A stretch of DNA of 64,000 nucleotides from Azospirillum sp. OGB3 (GTDB lineage: Bacteria; Pseudomonadota; Alphaproteobacteria; Azospirillales; Azospirillaceae): contig NZ_JACHYN010000009.1 in the NCBI RefSeq assembly GCF_014192915.1, positions 62,001-126,000 on the forward strand. Direction: 5' to 3'. The notes under the pieces were generated by a model. It saw only the letters and a list, made by a program, of their open reading frames with translations. It did no database searches and was not told where the DNA came from. Below, piece by piece: positions 18,027-29,286 of this stretch (its first letter is position 1; every line of letters starts with the position of its first letter). The position numbers were made by a program, and so were the translations under genes.

Positions 18027-19514
18027 ATGTCGAAGTACCTGAAGATCCATTCCAGCGACACCGTCGCCGTCGCCCTGGAGCCGCTGGCCCAGGGCACCGC
18101 GATCGACGGTCTGGGCGTCGTCCTGCTCGACGAGGTGCCGCAGGGCCACAAGTTCGCCGTGACGCCGCACCAGCCGGGCGACCGGGTCATCAAGTACGGC
18201 AGCGTGATCGGCCTCGCCAAGGAGGCGATCCCGGTGGGGCGGCATATCCACACCCACAACATCGGGACCGCGCTGGGCGGCCTGCAGGACTACGCCTACG
18301 CCGGCCCGGCGAACGACGCGGCGCCGGCCAGGCGGGAGGCGCCGACCATCCAGGCCTTCGTCCGCGCCAACGGCGAGATCGGCGTGCGCAACGACCTGTG
18401 GATCATCCCGCTGGTCGGCTGCGTCAACGGCCTCGCCAAGAACGCGGCCAAGCGCTTCGAGACGATGGGCCTGCTTCCCGAGGGCTCCCGCGTCACAGTG
18501 CTGGAGCATCCCTACGGCTGTTCGCAGCTCGGCGGCGACCTCGACAACACCCGCAACATCCTGCGCGACTTCGCCATCCACCCCAACGCCGGCGGCGTGC
18601 TGGTCATGGGGCTGGGCTGCGAGAACAACACCCGCGCCCTGTTCACCCAGGGCTTCGAGCATCCCGACCCGCGCCGCCTGCGCTACCTGACCACCCAGGA
18701 GGTGTCGGACGAGCTTGAGGCGTCGCTGGAGGCGATGACCGAGCTGGCCGCGGTGATGCGCGAGGACAAGCGCGAGCCGGTCGGCGCCGACCGCCTGCGC
18801 ATCGGCCTGAAGTGCGGCGGCTCGGACGGCTTCTCCGGAATCACGGCGAACCCGCTGCTGGGCGCCTTCTCCGACTGGCTGTGCGGGATCGGCGGCGCCA
18901 CCGTGCTGACCGAGGTGCCGGAGATGTTCGGCGCCGAGCATCTGCTGATGGAGCGCGCCGAGAGCCGCGAAGTCTTCGAGGGCGTCGTCACCCTGATCAA
19001 CGACTTCAAGCAGTATTTCATCGACCACAACCAGCCGATCTACGAGAACCCCTCGCCCGGCAACAAGGCGGGCGGCATCAGCACGCTGGAGGAGAAGTCG
19101 CTGGGCTGCACCCAGAAGGCCGGCCTCTCCCCGGTGCGCGACGTCATCCGCTACGCCGAGCGCATCCGCAAGCCGGGCCTGACCCTGTTGGAGGCTCCGG
19201 GCAACGACGGCGTGGCGGTCACCGCCCTGGCCGCCGCCGGCTGCCACATCGTGCTGTTCACCACCGGCCGCGGCACGCCGCTGGGCGGCGTGGTGCCGAC
19301 CATGAAGATCGCCACCAACACCGCCATGGCCGAGAAGAAGAAGCACTGGATCGACTTCAACGCCGGCCCCATCGCCGAGGCCACCGCCACGGTGGACAGC
19401 CTGCTGCCGTCCTTCATCGACAGCATCCTCGCCGTCGCCAACGGCAAGGAGGCGCGCAACGAGGAGAACGACGTCCACGACCTCGTGATCTTCAAGTCCG
19501 GCGTCACGCTCTGA
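18027..19514 (+). CDS. uxaA: Altronate dehydratase UxaA
   Basis: Converts D-altronate to 2-keto-3-deoxy-D-gluconate. It has 495 aa, the full-length form with an N-terminal SAF domain (residues about 8-90, including His73, His75 and His77 in GRHIHTHNIG) and the larger C-terminal dehydratase domain (VGCVNGLAKN, HPYGCSQLGGD, GLGCENN, LKCGGSDGFSGITANP). The enzyme needs iron; conserved cysteines in the second domain are present. A split two-gene form exists in some bacteria, but not here. It is followed 32 bp later by uxaB, which makes its substrate. Confidence 0.93.
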   Translation: MSKYLKIHSSDTVAVALEPLAQGTAIDGLGVVLLDEVPQGHKFAVTPHQPGDRVIKYGSVIGLAKEAIPVGRHIHTHNIGTALGGLQDYAYAGPANDAAPARREAPTIQAFVRANGEIGVRNDLWIIPLVGCVNGLAKNAAKRFETMGLLPEGSRVTVLEHPYGCSQLGGDLDNTRNILRDFAIHPNAGGVLVMGLGCENNTRALFTQGFEHPDPRRLRYLTTQEVSDELEASLEAMTELAAVMREDKREPVGADRLRIGLKCGGSDGFSGITANPLLGAFSDWLCGIGGATVLTEVPEMFGAEHLLMERAESREVFEGVVTLINDFKQYFIDHNQPIYENPSPGNKAGGISTLEEKSLGCTQKAGLSPVRDVIRYAERIRKPGLTLLEAPGNDGVAVTALAAAGCHIVLFTTGRGTPLGGVVPTMKIATNTAMAEKKKHWIDFNAGPIAEATATVDSLLPSFIDSILAVANGKEARNEENDVHDLVIFKSGVTL

Positions 19515-19546
19515 ACCCCGCCACCTCTCGGACAAGGACGCCGACC

Positions 19547-21016
19547 ATGCAGCGCCTGAACGCATCCTTTCTCAACGGCCGGCCGCGCCCGACGACGACG
19601 CGGATCGTGCAATTCGGCGAAGGCAATTTCCTGCGCGCCTTCTTCGACTGGAAGGTCGACCGCCTGAACGAGGCCACCGGTGGCGACTGGGGCGTGACCG
19701 TTGTCCGCCCCATCCCCGGCAGCTTCCCGCAGACGCTGAACGAACAGGAGGGCGTCTACACCGTCCTGTCGCGCGGCGTCGACGAAGCCGGCCGGAAGGT
19801 CTCGCAGGCCCGGCTGATCGGCTGCGTGCGCAACGAGATCGCCGCGCACGGCGACTGGGCGTCGGTGCTGGAGCTGGCGCGCGACCCGAACGTTACCGTG
19901 GTCGTCTCCAACACCACCGACGCCGGGATCGCCTATGTCCCGTCAGTGGCCTACGCCGACGAGCCGCCGGTTTCCTTCCCCGGCAAGATGACCCGCTTCC
20001 TGCACGAGCGCTGGAAGGCCTTCGACGGCGCGCCCGACGCCGGCCTGCAGATGCTGGCCTGCGAGCTGATCGACCACAACGGCGAGGAGCTGAAGCGCAT
20101 CGTCCTGCTGCACGCCCGCGACTGGGCGCTGGAGCCGGCCTTCATCGACTGGATCGAGACGGCGAACGCCTTCTACAACACGCTGGTCGACCGCATCGTC
20201 CCCGGCTTCCCGCGCGCCGAGGCCGACGAGTTGCGCCGCGAGCTGGGTTACGACGACAGCTTCATGGCGGCCGCCGAGCTGTTCCACCTCTTCGTGATCG
20301 AGCGCAAGGAGGGGATGCCGGCGCTGCGCCTGCCGCTGGGCGAGCATGACGAGGGCACCGTCGTCACCGCCGACGTCACCCCCTACAAGGCGCGCAAGGT
20401 CGCCATCCTCAACGGCGCCCACACCGGCCTGTGTGCCCTGGCCCTGCTGGCCGGCGTCGAGACGGTGGGCGAGGCGGTGAGCGATCCCGCCGGGGCGCGC
20501 TTCCTCGACCGGCTGCTCAACGAGGAGGTCATCCCCTTTCTCACCCTGCCGAAGCCGGAGCTGGAGGACTTCGCGGCCGCCGTGCTGCGCCGCTTCCGCA
20601 ACCCCTACATCCGGCACCTGTGGTACGACATCAGCCTGAACGGCCTCGTCAAGTACCAGACCCGCAACCTGGACCGGCTGCTCGCCTACCGGGAGCGCTT
20701 CGGACGGCCGGCGCCGCTGATGAGCCTGTCGCTGGCCGCCTGGCTGGCCTTCTACCTCGGCCGTTTCCCCGGCGCCAAGAAACTGCCGCCGCGCGATTCC
20801 GCCGAGATCGTCGAGCGCGTCCGCGCCATCGGCGCCCTGGACGACGGCACCCCGGCGGGGCTGGAGGCGATGGTCGCCGCCTATCTGGACGAGACGGCCT
20901 TCTGGGGCCGCAGCATCGACGACCGCTCGCTGCGCGCCCAGGTCATCGAGGACATCCGCTTCCTGACGGATGAGCCCTTCACCTTCGCCCGTCTCGCCGC
21001 AAGGCTGGAGCGCTGA
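19547..21016 (+). CDS. uxaB: Tagaturonate reductase (altronate oxidoreductase) UxaB
   Basis: Reduces D-tagaturonate to D-altronate with NADH. It has 489 aa and belongs to the mannitol dehydrogenase family (polyol-specific long-chain dehydrogenases, zinc-independent). The N-terminal nucleotide-binding motif is FGEGNFLRAFFDW (about residues 23-35), with VVSNTTDAGI further on and the catalytic-domain lysine stretch KARKVAILNGAHTG. UxaB is distinguished from the UxuB and MtlD relatives here by its partner uxaA. AAGGAC precedes the ATG. It is the last gene of the operon and a strong terminator follows. Confidence 0.92.
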   Translation: MQRLNASFLNGRPRPTTTRIVQFGEGNFLRAFFDWKVDRLNEATGGDWGVTVVRPIPGSFPQTLNEQEGVYTVLSRGVDEAGRKVSQARLIGCVRNEIAAHGDWASVLELARDPNVTVVVSNTTDAGIAYVPSVAYADEPPVSFPGKMTRFLHERWKAFDGAPDAGLQMLACELIDHNGEELKRIVLLHARDWALEPAFIDWIETANAFYNTLVDRIVPGFPRAEADELRRELGYDDSFMAAAELFHLFVIERKEGMPALRLPLGEHDEGTVVTADVTPYKARKVAILNGAHTGLCALALLAGVETVGEAVSDPAGARFLDRLLNEEVIPFLTLPKPELEDFAAAVLRRFRNPYIRHLWYDISLNGLVKYQTRNLDRLLAYRERFGRPAPLMSLSLAAWLAFYLGRFPGAKKLPPRDSAEIVERVRAIGALDDGTPAGLEAMVAAYLDETAFWGRSIDDRSLRAQVIEDIRFLTDEPFTFARLAARLER

Positions 21017-21022
21017 CACTGA

Positions 21023-21056
21023 AAAGGCCCCTTCCGCCGGCGCGGAAGGGGCCTTT
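21023..21056 (+). terminator. Rho-independent terminator of the sugar-acid operon
   Basis: A 15-bp perfect stem, AAAGGCCCCTTCCGC/GCGGAAGGGGCCTTT, with a 4-nt loop, followed by CTTCTTT. It sits 7 bp after the uxaB stop and may also serve the convergent Nudix gene. Confidence 0.92.
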
Positions 21057-21089
21057 CTTCTTTACCAAGAGCTTCGTCCCGGCCCGGAT

Positions 21090-21518
21090 TCAGTCCGGCG
21101 GGATGCCCAGCCGCAGCAGCATCTCCACGAGGCCGCTTTCCCCGACGGCCAGGGCGGCCTGGGACGGGGTCAGCCAGCGGCGCTCGCGCTGGCCCTTCTC
21201 GGGCCACTCGTCCAGCACCTCGTCGACCTCCAGCAGGAAGACGGTCACCGCGCACAGCACCGACTTGTTGACGCTGAGCCGCTTCATGTAGCGGAAGTTG
21301 CCGAAGGGCCGGTGGTCGACGGTGCCCCGCACGCCGGCTTCCTCGTAGGCTTCCCGCGCCGCCATGTCGCAGGGCTTCACGCCCTCCTCCGCCCACCCCT
21401 TGGGGATGATCCACCGCTTGGTTTCCCGCGACGTGACCAGCAGGATTTCCGGCCGGCCGTTGCGAAGGCGGAAAGGAAGGGCGGCGTATTGGGTGGCGGG
21501 AGTGCGGTTGCTCATCAT
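21090..21518 (-). CDS. Nudix hydrolase
   Basis: A 142-aa single-domain Nudix protein. The box region is PKGWAEEG through AAREAYEEAGV (about residues 39-63). The REAYEEAG part is intact. The early glutamate of the GX5E element falls on valine, as in the diphosphoinositol-polyphosphate-like subgroup that begins its box with KGW. It therefore probably hydrolyses a nucleoside or inositol diphosphate linkage with Mg2+. The ATG at 21518 is chosen over an upstream TTG. It stands alone, convergent with the uxaB terminator. The substrate is not predictable. Confidence 0.88.
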   Translation of the reverse strand: MMSNRTPATQYAALPFRLRNGRPEILLVTSRETKRWIIPKGWAEEGVKPCDMAAREAYEEAGVRGTVDHRPFGNFRYMKRLSVNKSVLCAVTVFLLEVDEVLDEWPEKGQRERRWLTPSQAALAVGESGLVEMLLRLGIPPD

Positions 21519-21644
21519 GTCCAAGTGGGAAGGCCGGACCCGCGATCCAACTCGGCTGAACCGGATGACGGGTGATCATTCATAGGACGATGGGCGGGGG
21601 TGCTCCGTACCGCCCATCGTCATCCTGATCATCCCCTATTAACG

Positions 21645-22658
21645 TTACTCAGTGGCAAATTCTTCCGTCAGACGGTCAACAATTTCGCCTACGCCGAACC
21701 GGATAGGATCACTGGCCGGAAGGCCATGGGCCTTGGCCGCCGCCTCCAGGCAGGCGCGCGCCTCGTCCTCGCCATAGGCCTTGGTGTTGATGGCGATGCC
21801 GACCGGACGGATGGCGGGGTTGGTCAGTTGCCCGCAGCGGATGGTCAGGTCGATGACCTCCTGGATCGACGGCAGCGGGTGCTGCACGCCGCGCATGGTG
21901 CTGCGGGTCGGCTCGTGGCAGACGACGAAGGCGTCGGGCTGGGCACCGTGCAGCAGCCCCAGCGACACACCCGCGAAGGAGGGGTGGTAGAGCGAGCCCT
22001 GCCCCTCGATCAGGTCCCAGTGGGCTGGGTCGGCCGCTGGGGCGATCCACTCCACCGCGCCGGAGATGAAGTCCGCCACCACCGCGTCGATGGCGACCCC
22101 GCGTCCGGAGATGAACACGCCGGTCTGGCCGGTGGCGCGGAAATCCGCGTCCATGCCGCGGGCGCGCATCTCCTTCTCCAGGGCCAGCGCCGTGTACTTC
22201 TTGCCGACGGAGCAGTCGGTGCCCACCGTCAGCAGCCGCCGGCCCGGACGCTTGGTGCCCTTGCCGGTGGCGAAGCGCTGGTCGGAATGGCGGACGTTGA
22301 AAAGCTGGCGGCCGTGGCGCGCCGCCGCCTCGGCGATGGCCGGGATGCTTTCCAGCCGGGTGTGCAGGCCGCTCGCCACGTCCATGCCGGCCTCGATGGC
22401 CTGGACGATGACGCTCGTCCAATGCTCCGGCAGGACGCCGCCGGCGTTCACCACGCCGACCACCAGCGTGCGGGCGCCCCGCCCTGCCGCTTCCGCGATC
22501 GTCATGTCGGGAATGCCGAGGTCGGCCTTGCAGCCCTCCAGCCGGATCTGGCCGAGGCACCAGTCGCGCCGCCAGTCCACGATGCCCTGCGCGGTCTTGG
22601 CGCCGAGCTGGTCCTGAACGTCGCCGAGGAACATCAGGTAGGGATGGGGAATGTTCAT
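21645..22658 (-). CDS. DUF1611 family protein, DgcN-like (D-glutamate N-acetyltransferase type)
   Basis: A 337-aa cytoplasmic protein of the DUF1611 family. The C-terminal P-loop NTPase-like domain has GTDCSVGKKYTALAL (residues about 144-158), and the N-terminal half is Rossmann-like (TLVVGVVNAGG). Family members named DgcN work with the racemase DgcA in D-glutamate use in marine bacteria. AGGA precedes the ATG at 22658. It follows the fused TRAP permease by 34 bp on the same strand and so is probably co-transcribed with it and the TAXI binding protein. A DgcA gene is not in the window, so its exact reaction here is inferred. Confidence 0.75.
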   Translation of the reverse strand: MNIPHPYLMFLGDVQDQLGAKTAQGIVDWRRDWCLGQIRLEGCKADLGIPDMTIAEAAGRGARTLVVGVVNAGGVLPEHWTSVIVQAIEAGMDVASGLHTRLESIPAIAEAAARHGRQLFNVRHSDQRFATGKGTKRPGRRLLTVGTDCSVGKKYTALALEKEMRARGMDADFRATGQTGVFISGRGVAIDAVVADFISGAVEWIAPAADPAHWDLIEGQGSLYHPSFAGVSLGLLHGAQPDAFVVCHEPTRSTMRGVQHPLPSIQEVIDLTIRCGQLTNPAIRPVGIAINTKAYGEDEARACLEAAAKAHGLPASDPIRFGVGEIVDRLTEEFATE

Positions 22659-22692
22659 GGTCGGGTCCTCTCGAAAAGACCGGATGTTTCCG

Positions 22693-24768
22693 TTAGGCGG
22701 CTTCGGGGGTCAGGCGGCGGGCGGACATCTGGCGGAGCAGGACGGGCACGATCAGCGCCAGCCCCAGCAGCGACGAATACAGCTCCGGCGTCACCAGCAG
22801 GATGGCGGCGATGCCGAGCAGCAGCCGCTCCCACCCCCGCATCGTGGTCAGCAGCCAGCCGGTCAGGGTGGCGCCCAGACAGACGATGCCGACGATGCAG
22901 CCAAGGAAGGCGATGAAGAAGTCCGGCCAGTTGAAGCCCGGCGCCACCAGCAGCAGCGACGGCGAGAAGACGAAGACGAAGGGCACCAGCGCCTTCGCCA
23001 GCCCCAGCCGGAAGGCGGTGTTGCCGGTCTTGAAGGGGTCGGCTCCCGCCATGCCCGCCGCCGCGTAGGCCGCCAGGGCCACCGGTGGCGTGATGTCGGC
23101 CAGCACGCCGTAGTAGAAGACGAAGAAATGCGCGACGATCGGCGCCACCCCCAGCAGACCCAGCGCCGGGGCGGCGATGGTCGCCATGATGATGTAGTTG
23201 GCCGTCGTCGGGATGCCGCAGCCCATCAGGATGCAGACCACGCCGGTCATGATCAGGGTGAACAGCAGCGTCAGCCCCTTGGCGTCGGCCAGCCAGCCCG
23301 GCAGGAACGCCCCGGCCCACACCGCCATCTCGCCCGCGGTGGAGGTGACGATGTAGGAGATCTTGAAGCCCACGCCGGTCAGCGTGACCACGCCGACGAT
23401 GATGCCCACCGTGGCGGCGGCGGCGCCGACCGCCAGCGCGTATTTGGCGCCGTCGCGCAGCCCGTCCAGAACCTCCCAGATGGTCATGCGCTTGCGCGGG
23501 TTCAGCAGGCCGACCGCGATGCACAGGGTGATGCCCCAGAAGGCCGCCATGTAGGGGGTGTAGCCGGCGATCAGGATGCCGATCAGCACGACCAGCGGGA
23601 TGACCGTCGGCCAGTCGCGGCGGAAGGCTTCCTTCAGATCCGGCATTTCGTCGGGGCGCAGGCCGCGCAGGCCGTTGCGCTTGGCTTCGAAATGCACCTG
23701 AACAAGAACGCCGAAGAAATGCATGAAGGCCGGGACGATGGCCGCCATGATGATGGTCGTGTAGGGCAGGCCCAGGAACTCGATCATCAGGAAGGCGGCG
23801 GCGCCCATGATCGGCGGGGTGATCTGCCCGCCGGTGGAGGCCGTCGATTCCACGGCGGCGGCGAAATGCGGCTTGTAGCCCATCCGCTTCATCGCCGGGA
23901 TGGTCAGCGAGCCCACCGTCACCGTGTTGGCGACCGAGGAGCCGGAGATCATGCCGAACAGCGCCGACCCGAAGATGGCGACCTTGGCGGGACCGCCGGC
24001 GTAGCGCCCGGCCACCCAGGCCGCGCAGTCGAGGAAGAGCTGCCCTAGCCCGATGCGCGTGGCGAAGACGCCGAACAGCACGAAGTGGAAGACGTAGGTC
24101 GCCACCACGCCGAGCGCGATGCCGTAGACGCCCTGCGTCGTCAGATACAGATGGTCGACGAGTTGCGAGACCGTGGCGCCGGGATGCTTCAGCAGCCCGG
24201 GCATCTGCGGCCCCCAGATCGCGTAGCTCATGAAGATCAGCGAGATGATCGGCAGCGGCCAGCCGACCGACCGGCGCGTCGCCTCCAGCAGCACGATGAT
24301 CAGGATGGAGCCGAGGATGACGTCGGTGGTGGTCGGGTTGCCGACGCGGAAGGCCAGATCGTCGAGCGGGATCAGCGGGACATGCATCACCGCGACCACC
24401 GCGCCGATGGCCAGCGCCCAGTCCTGAAGGCCGATGCCCAGCGGGCGCAGCAGCGTCCCCATCACCGGCTCGCCGTAGCCGCGCTTGGTGAAGGGGAAGA
24501 CCAGGAAGACGAGGCCCAGCACGAAGGACAGATGGATGCCCCGGTGCTCCATCTCCGGCAGCAGGCCGAAGCCGGCGGTGTAGTAATGGAACAGCGACAG
24601 AATGATCAGCAGCCCGCCGACCAGCTTTCCGGCCAGCGGCGACAGCGGCCGGAAGCGTATCTCGGAGTCGAACTTCTCCTCCAGCTCCCGCGCCTTGGCC
24701 TCGTCGAGTTCCATGGACGCGGAATCCAGCCGGATGTCGGATGGCGGATCGCGATGGGTATCGGTCAT
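22693..24768 (-). CDS. TRAP transporter fused permease (DctQ-DctM fusion, TAXI type)
   Basis: A 691-aa protein with about 16-18 membrane spans: a small-permease-like N-terminal part followed by a DctM part (SGSSVANTVTVGSLTIPAMKRMGY and STGGQITPPIMGAAAF). Such fusions are the rule in TAXI-type TRAP systems, and the TAXI gene lies 195 bp upstream. The start at 24768 has GGAGC 5 bp upstream; the frame to 24876 runs into palindromic repeats. The N-terminus is hydrophilic for about 50 residues (acidic, rich in Glu and Asp) before the first span. Confidence 0.93.
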   Translation of the reverse strand: MTDTHRDPPSDIRLDSASMELDEAKARELEEKFDSEIRFRPLSPLAGKLVGGLLIILSLFHYYTAGFGLLPEMEHRGIHLSFVLGLVFLVFPFTKRGYGEPVMGTLLRPLGIGLQDWALAIGAVVAVMHVPLIPLDDLAFRVGNPTTTDVILGSILIIVLLEATRRSVGWPLPIISLIFMSYAIWGPQMPGLLKHPGATVSQLVDHLYLTTQGVYGIALGVVATYVFHFVLFGVFATRIGLGQLFLDCAAWVAGRYAGGPAKVAIFGSALFGMISGSSVANTVTVGSLTIPAMKRMGYKPHFAAAVESTASTGGQITPPIMGAAAFLMIEFLGLPYTTIIMAAIVPAFMHFFGVLVQVHFEAKRNGLRGLRPDEMPDLKEAFRRDWPTVIPLVVLIGILIAGYTPYMAAFWGITLCIAVGLLNPRKRMTIWEVLDGLRDGAKYALAVGAAAATVGIIVGVVTLTGVGFKISYIVTSTAGEMAVWAGAFLPGWLADAKGLTLLFTLIMTGVVCILMGCGIPTTANYIIMATIAAPALGLLGVAPIVAHFFVFYYGVLADITPPVALAAYAAAGMAGADPFKTGNTAFRLGLAKALVPFVFVFSPSLLLVAPGFNWPDFFIAFLGCIVGIVCLGATLTGWLLTTMRGWERLLLGIAAILLVTPELYSSLLGLALIVPVLLRQMSARRLTPEAA

Positions 24769-24814
24769 GGATGCTCCAGAATAAATCGGGCTGGGCCGGC
24801 GCATGCTCAAAGCC

Positions 24815-24928
24815 CCCTCTCCCCCCTGGGGAGAGGGTCGGGGTGAGGGGGGTGCGCGTGGCGGACCGTCCGGCACAAGCGCATCCCCCTACCCCACCCG
24901 CTTCGCGGGCACCCTCTCTCGGGAGAGG
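24815..24928. repeat. REP-like palindromic repeats between TAXI and permease genes
   Basis: Three hairpins. CCCTCTCCCC-CCT-GGGGAGAGGG is at 24815-24837. CCCGC-TTC-GCGGG is at 24897-24909. CCTCTC-TCGG-GAGAGG is at 24913-24928. A similar purine-rich palindrome class occurs at 35714-35771. They lie inside what should be one transcript, so they may shape relative expression of binding protein and permease. Confidence 0.8.
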
Positions 24929-24963
24929 AGAGGGTTAGGATTGCCAAGCTGATCAGACGCGCC

Positions 24964-25950
24964 TTACTTCAGGACGCCCTGCTCCTTGAAGAACTTCTCC
25001 GCACCCGGATGCAGCGGGATGCCCAGGCCGTTGGTCGCCGTCTGCAACGTGACGAGCTTGCCCTTGGCGTGGCCGGCTTCGAGCGCGGCGCGGCTCTTCT
25101 CGTTGTAGAGCGTCTTGACGATGTTGTAGACGAGGTCGTCCGGCTGTTTGGCGCTGGTCAGCCACTGGGCGTTAACGGAGATGGTCGCCGTCTCCGGAAC
25201 GTCCTTGTAGGTGTTGGCCGGCACCGTGTCCTTGGCGAAGAACTGGTACTGGGCCAGCATCTTGTCGATTTCCGGCCCGGTGATCGGGACCAGCGAGATG
25301 CCCGAGGAGGTCGCGAGTTCGGAGATGGCGCCGGTCGGGTAGCCCCCGACGAAGAAGTAGGCGTCCAGCGCGCCGTCGCGCAGGCGGTCGCCCGCCGGGC
25401 CCGGCTTCAGATATTCCGCCTTCACGTCCTTCTCGGTCAGGCCGAAGGCGCCGAGCACGATGCGCGAGTCGACCAGCGTGCCCGAGCCCGGCTCGTCCAG
25501 CGACACCCGCTTGCCCTTCAGGTCGGCAACCGACTTGATGTTGGCGTCCTTGCGGGCGACCAGATGGATGGTTTCCGGGTAGAGCGTGGCGATGACGCGC
25601 AGGTCCTCCACCTTGCCCTTGCCCTCGAACAGGCCGGTGCCGGTGTGGGCCCAATAGGCGACATCCGACTGCGAGAAGCCCGACTCGGACGAACCACCCT
25701 TGATGGCGTTGATGTTGGCGACGGAGCCGTTGGAGGCCACGGCGGTCGCCACCAGACCGGGCACGCCGCCGTTGGCGCCGGAGATGACGTTGGCGATCAG
25801 CCCGCCCACCGGATAGTAGGTGCCGGCGGTGCCGCCCGTGCCGATGCGGAAGAAGGCCGGGGTCTGCGCCACGGCGACGGTGGCGCCGATGGCGACCGCG
25901 CCCGCCACGGCGGCGAAGGCCAGACGGCGGGTCTTGGACATGAACTTCAC
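24964..25950 (-). CDS. TAXI-family TRAP solute-binding protein
   Basis: A 328-aa periplasmic binding protein of the TAXI family. The signal peptide is about residues 1-28 (ending VAVAQ). The diagnostic start of the mature domain is FRIGTGGTAGTYYPVGG, followed by GSVANINAI and LDEPGSGT. It uses a GTG start at 25950 with GGAGG 5 bp upstream; an ATG three codons later is the alternative. The structurally known TAXI protein from Thermus binds glutamate/glutamine, so with the DgcN-like gene downstream a glutamate-type ligand is plausible but not shown. Confidence 0.93.
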   Translation of the reverse strand: MKFMSKTRRLAFAAVAGAVAIGATVAVAQTPAFFRIGTGGTAGTYYPVGGLIANVISGANGGVPGLVATAVASNGSVANINAIKGGSSESGFSQSDVAYWAHTGTGLFEGKGKVEDLRVIATLYPETIHLVARKDANIKSVADLKGKRVSLDEPGSGTLVDSRIVLGAFGLTEKDVKAEYLKPGPAGDRLRDGALDAYFFVGGYPTGAISELATSSGISLVPITGPEIDKMLAQYQFFAKDTVPANTYKDVPETATISVNAQWLTSAKQPDDLVYNIVKTLYNEKSRAALEAGHAKGKLVTLQTATNGLGIPLHPGAEKFFKEQGVLK

Positions 25951-26086
25951 GACAACCTCCCAATTATTTCGCGTCGTAACGAAATGATGCCTTTGGGTAG
26001 GAGGCTTGTCGACACGAATGGGAGACCGGTCCGGACATACGGCCCATTCCGAAAGCGGGTGAACCGTATGTCCGGACGGAAAGGCG

Positions 26087-26938
26087 TCAGCCCTCCAGCA
26101 GCGCCGCTGCGTGGTGGCGCAGATGGTCGTCGATGAAGCTGGCGATGAAGAAGTAGCTGTGGTCGTAGCCCGGCTGCATCCGCAGGGTCAGCGGGTGGCC
26201 CGCCGCCTCCGCCGCCCGTTGCAGATTCTCCGGCTTCAGCTGCTTCTCCAGGAAGCTGTCGGCGTCGCCCTGGTCCACCAGGATCGGCAGCTTCTCCGTG
26301 GCACGGCCCAGCAGGGCGCAGCTGTCCCACTCCAGCCACGCCGCGTAATCGGTGCCGAAGAAGCGCTCGAATGCCTTCTCGCCCCAGGGCACGCTGGCCG
26401 GGTTGCCGATCGGCGCGAAGGCCGACACGGCGCGGTAGCGGCCCGGGTTGCGCAGCGCGCAGACGAGCGCGCCATGCCCGCCCATCGAATGGCCGGAGAT
26501 CGAACGCCGGTCGGTCACCGGAAGTTCGGCCTCGACCAGCGCCGGCAGCTCCCGCACCACATAGTCGTGCATGCGGTAGTGCTTCGCCCACGGCTCCCGC
26601 GTCGCGTTGACGTAGAAGCCGGCGCCCAGCCCGAAGTCCCAGGCGCCGTCCGGATCGCCGGGCACGTCGGGGCCGCGCGGGCTGGTGTCCGGCGCCACGA
26701 TGGCGATGCCGAGTTCCGCCGCCATCCGCATGGCGCCGGCCTTCTGCATGAAGTTCTCGTCGGTGCAGGTCAGGCCGGACAGCCAGTAGAACACCGGCAC
26801 CCTGCCCGATTCGGCCTGCGGCGGCAGATAGACGGCGAACACCATGTCGCAGTCCAGCACCGCGGAGCGGTGCCGGAAACGCTTGTGCCAGCCGCCGAAG
26901 CAGCGGTTCGCCGCGATCTGGGTCAGTTGCGACTCCAT
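26087..26938 (-). CDS. fghA: S-formylglutathione hydrolase
   Basis: Serine esterase that splits S-formylglutathione into formate and glutathione, the last step of glutathione-dependent formaldehyde oxidation. It has 283 aa. The nucleophile Ser151 is in GHSMGG, the acid Asp227 in the GDADSF stretch, and His260 in GYDHSYFF. The oxyanion region is [13 protein letters not shown]. It starts 7 bp after the end of the frmA gene on the same strand, so the two enzymes are an operon. Confidence 0.95.
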   Translation of the reverse strand: MESQLTQIAANRCFGGWHKRFRHRSAVLDCDMVFAVYLPPQAESGRVPVFYWLSGLTCTDENFMQKAGAMRMAAELGIAIVAPDTSPRGPDVPGDPDGAWDFGLGAGFYVNATREPWAKHYRMHDYVVRELPALVEAELPVTDRRSISGHSMGGHGALVCALRNPGRYRAVSAFAPIGNPASVPWGEKAFERFFGTDYAAWLEWDSCALLGRATEKLPILVDQGDADSFLEKQLKPENLQRAAEAAGHPLTLRMQPGYDHSYFFIASFIDDHLRHHAAALLEG

Positions 26939-26945
26939 CCGGTCC

Positions 26946-29098
<2,153 letters not shown>

Positions 29099-29286
29099 GC
29101 ATCGGGGACGCCCGCCGCCAACATTCCTGGATGGTTTTCCCCAAACAACATTCATTATGCGGCGAAATGGCCCATGAAAATCCCTCGAAGAGAGTGACAG
29201 CCGTCACATCGCTCGCTCCTTTCCGAACTCTATTTTCAAAACGCCTTACGGCTGGTTGCAAAAATAAGATCGATCAGGAGATGACG

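Noticed and set aside
16629-19565. 978-codon minus-strand frame across dctM and uxaA
   Set aside because: It is opposite two well-supported genes and has the repetitive, charge-rich composition of antisense reading.
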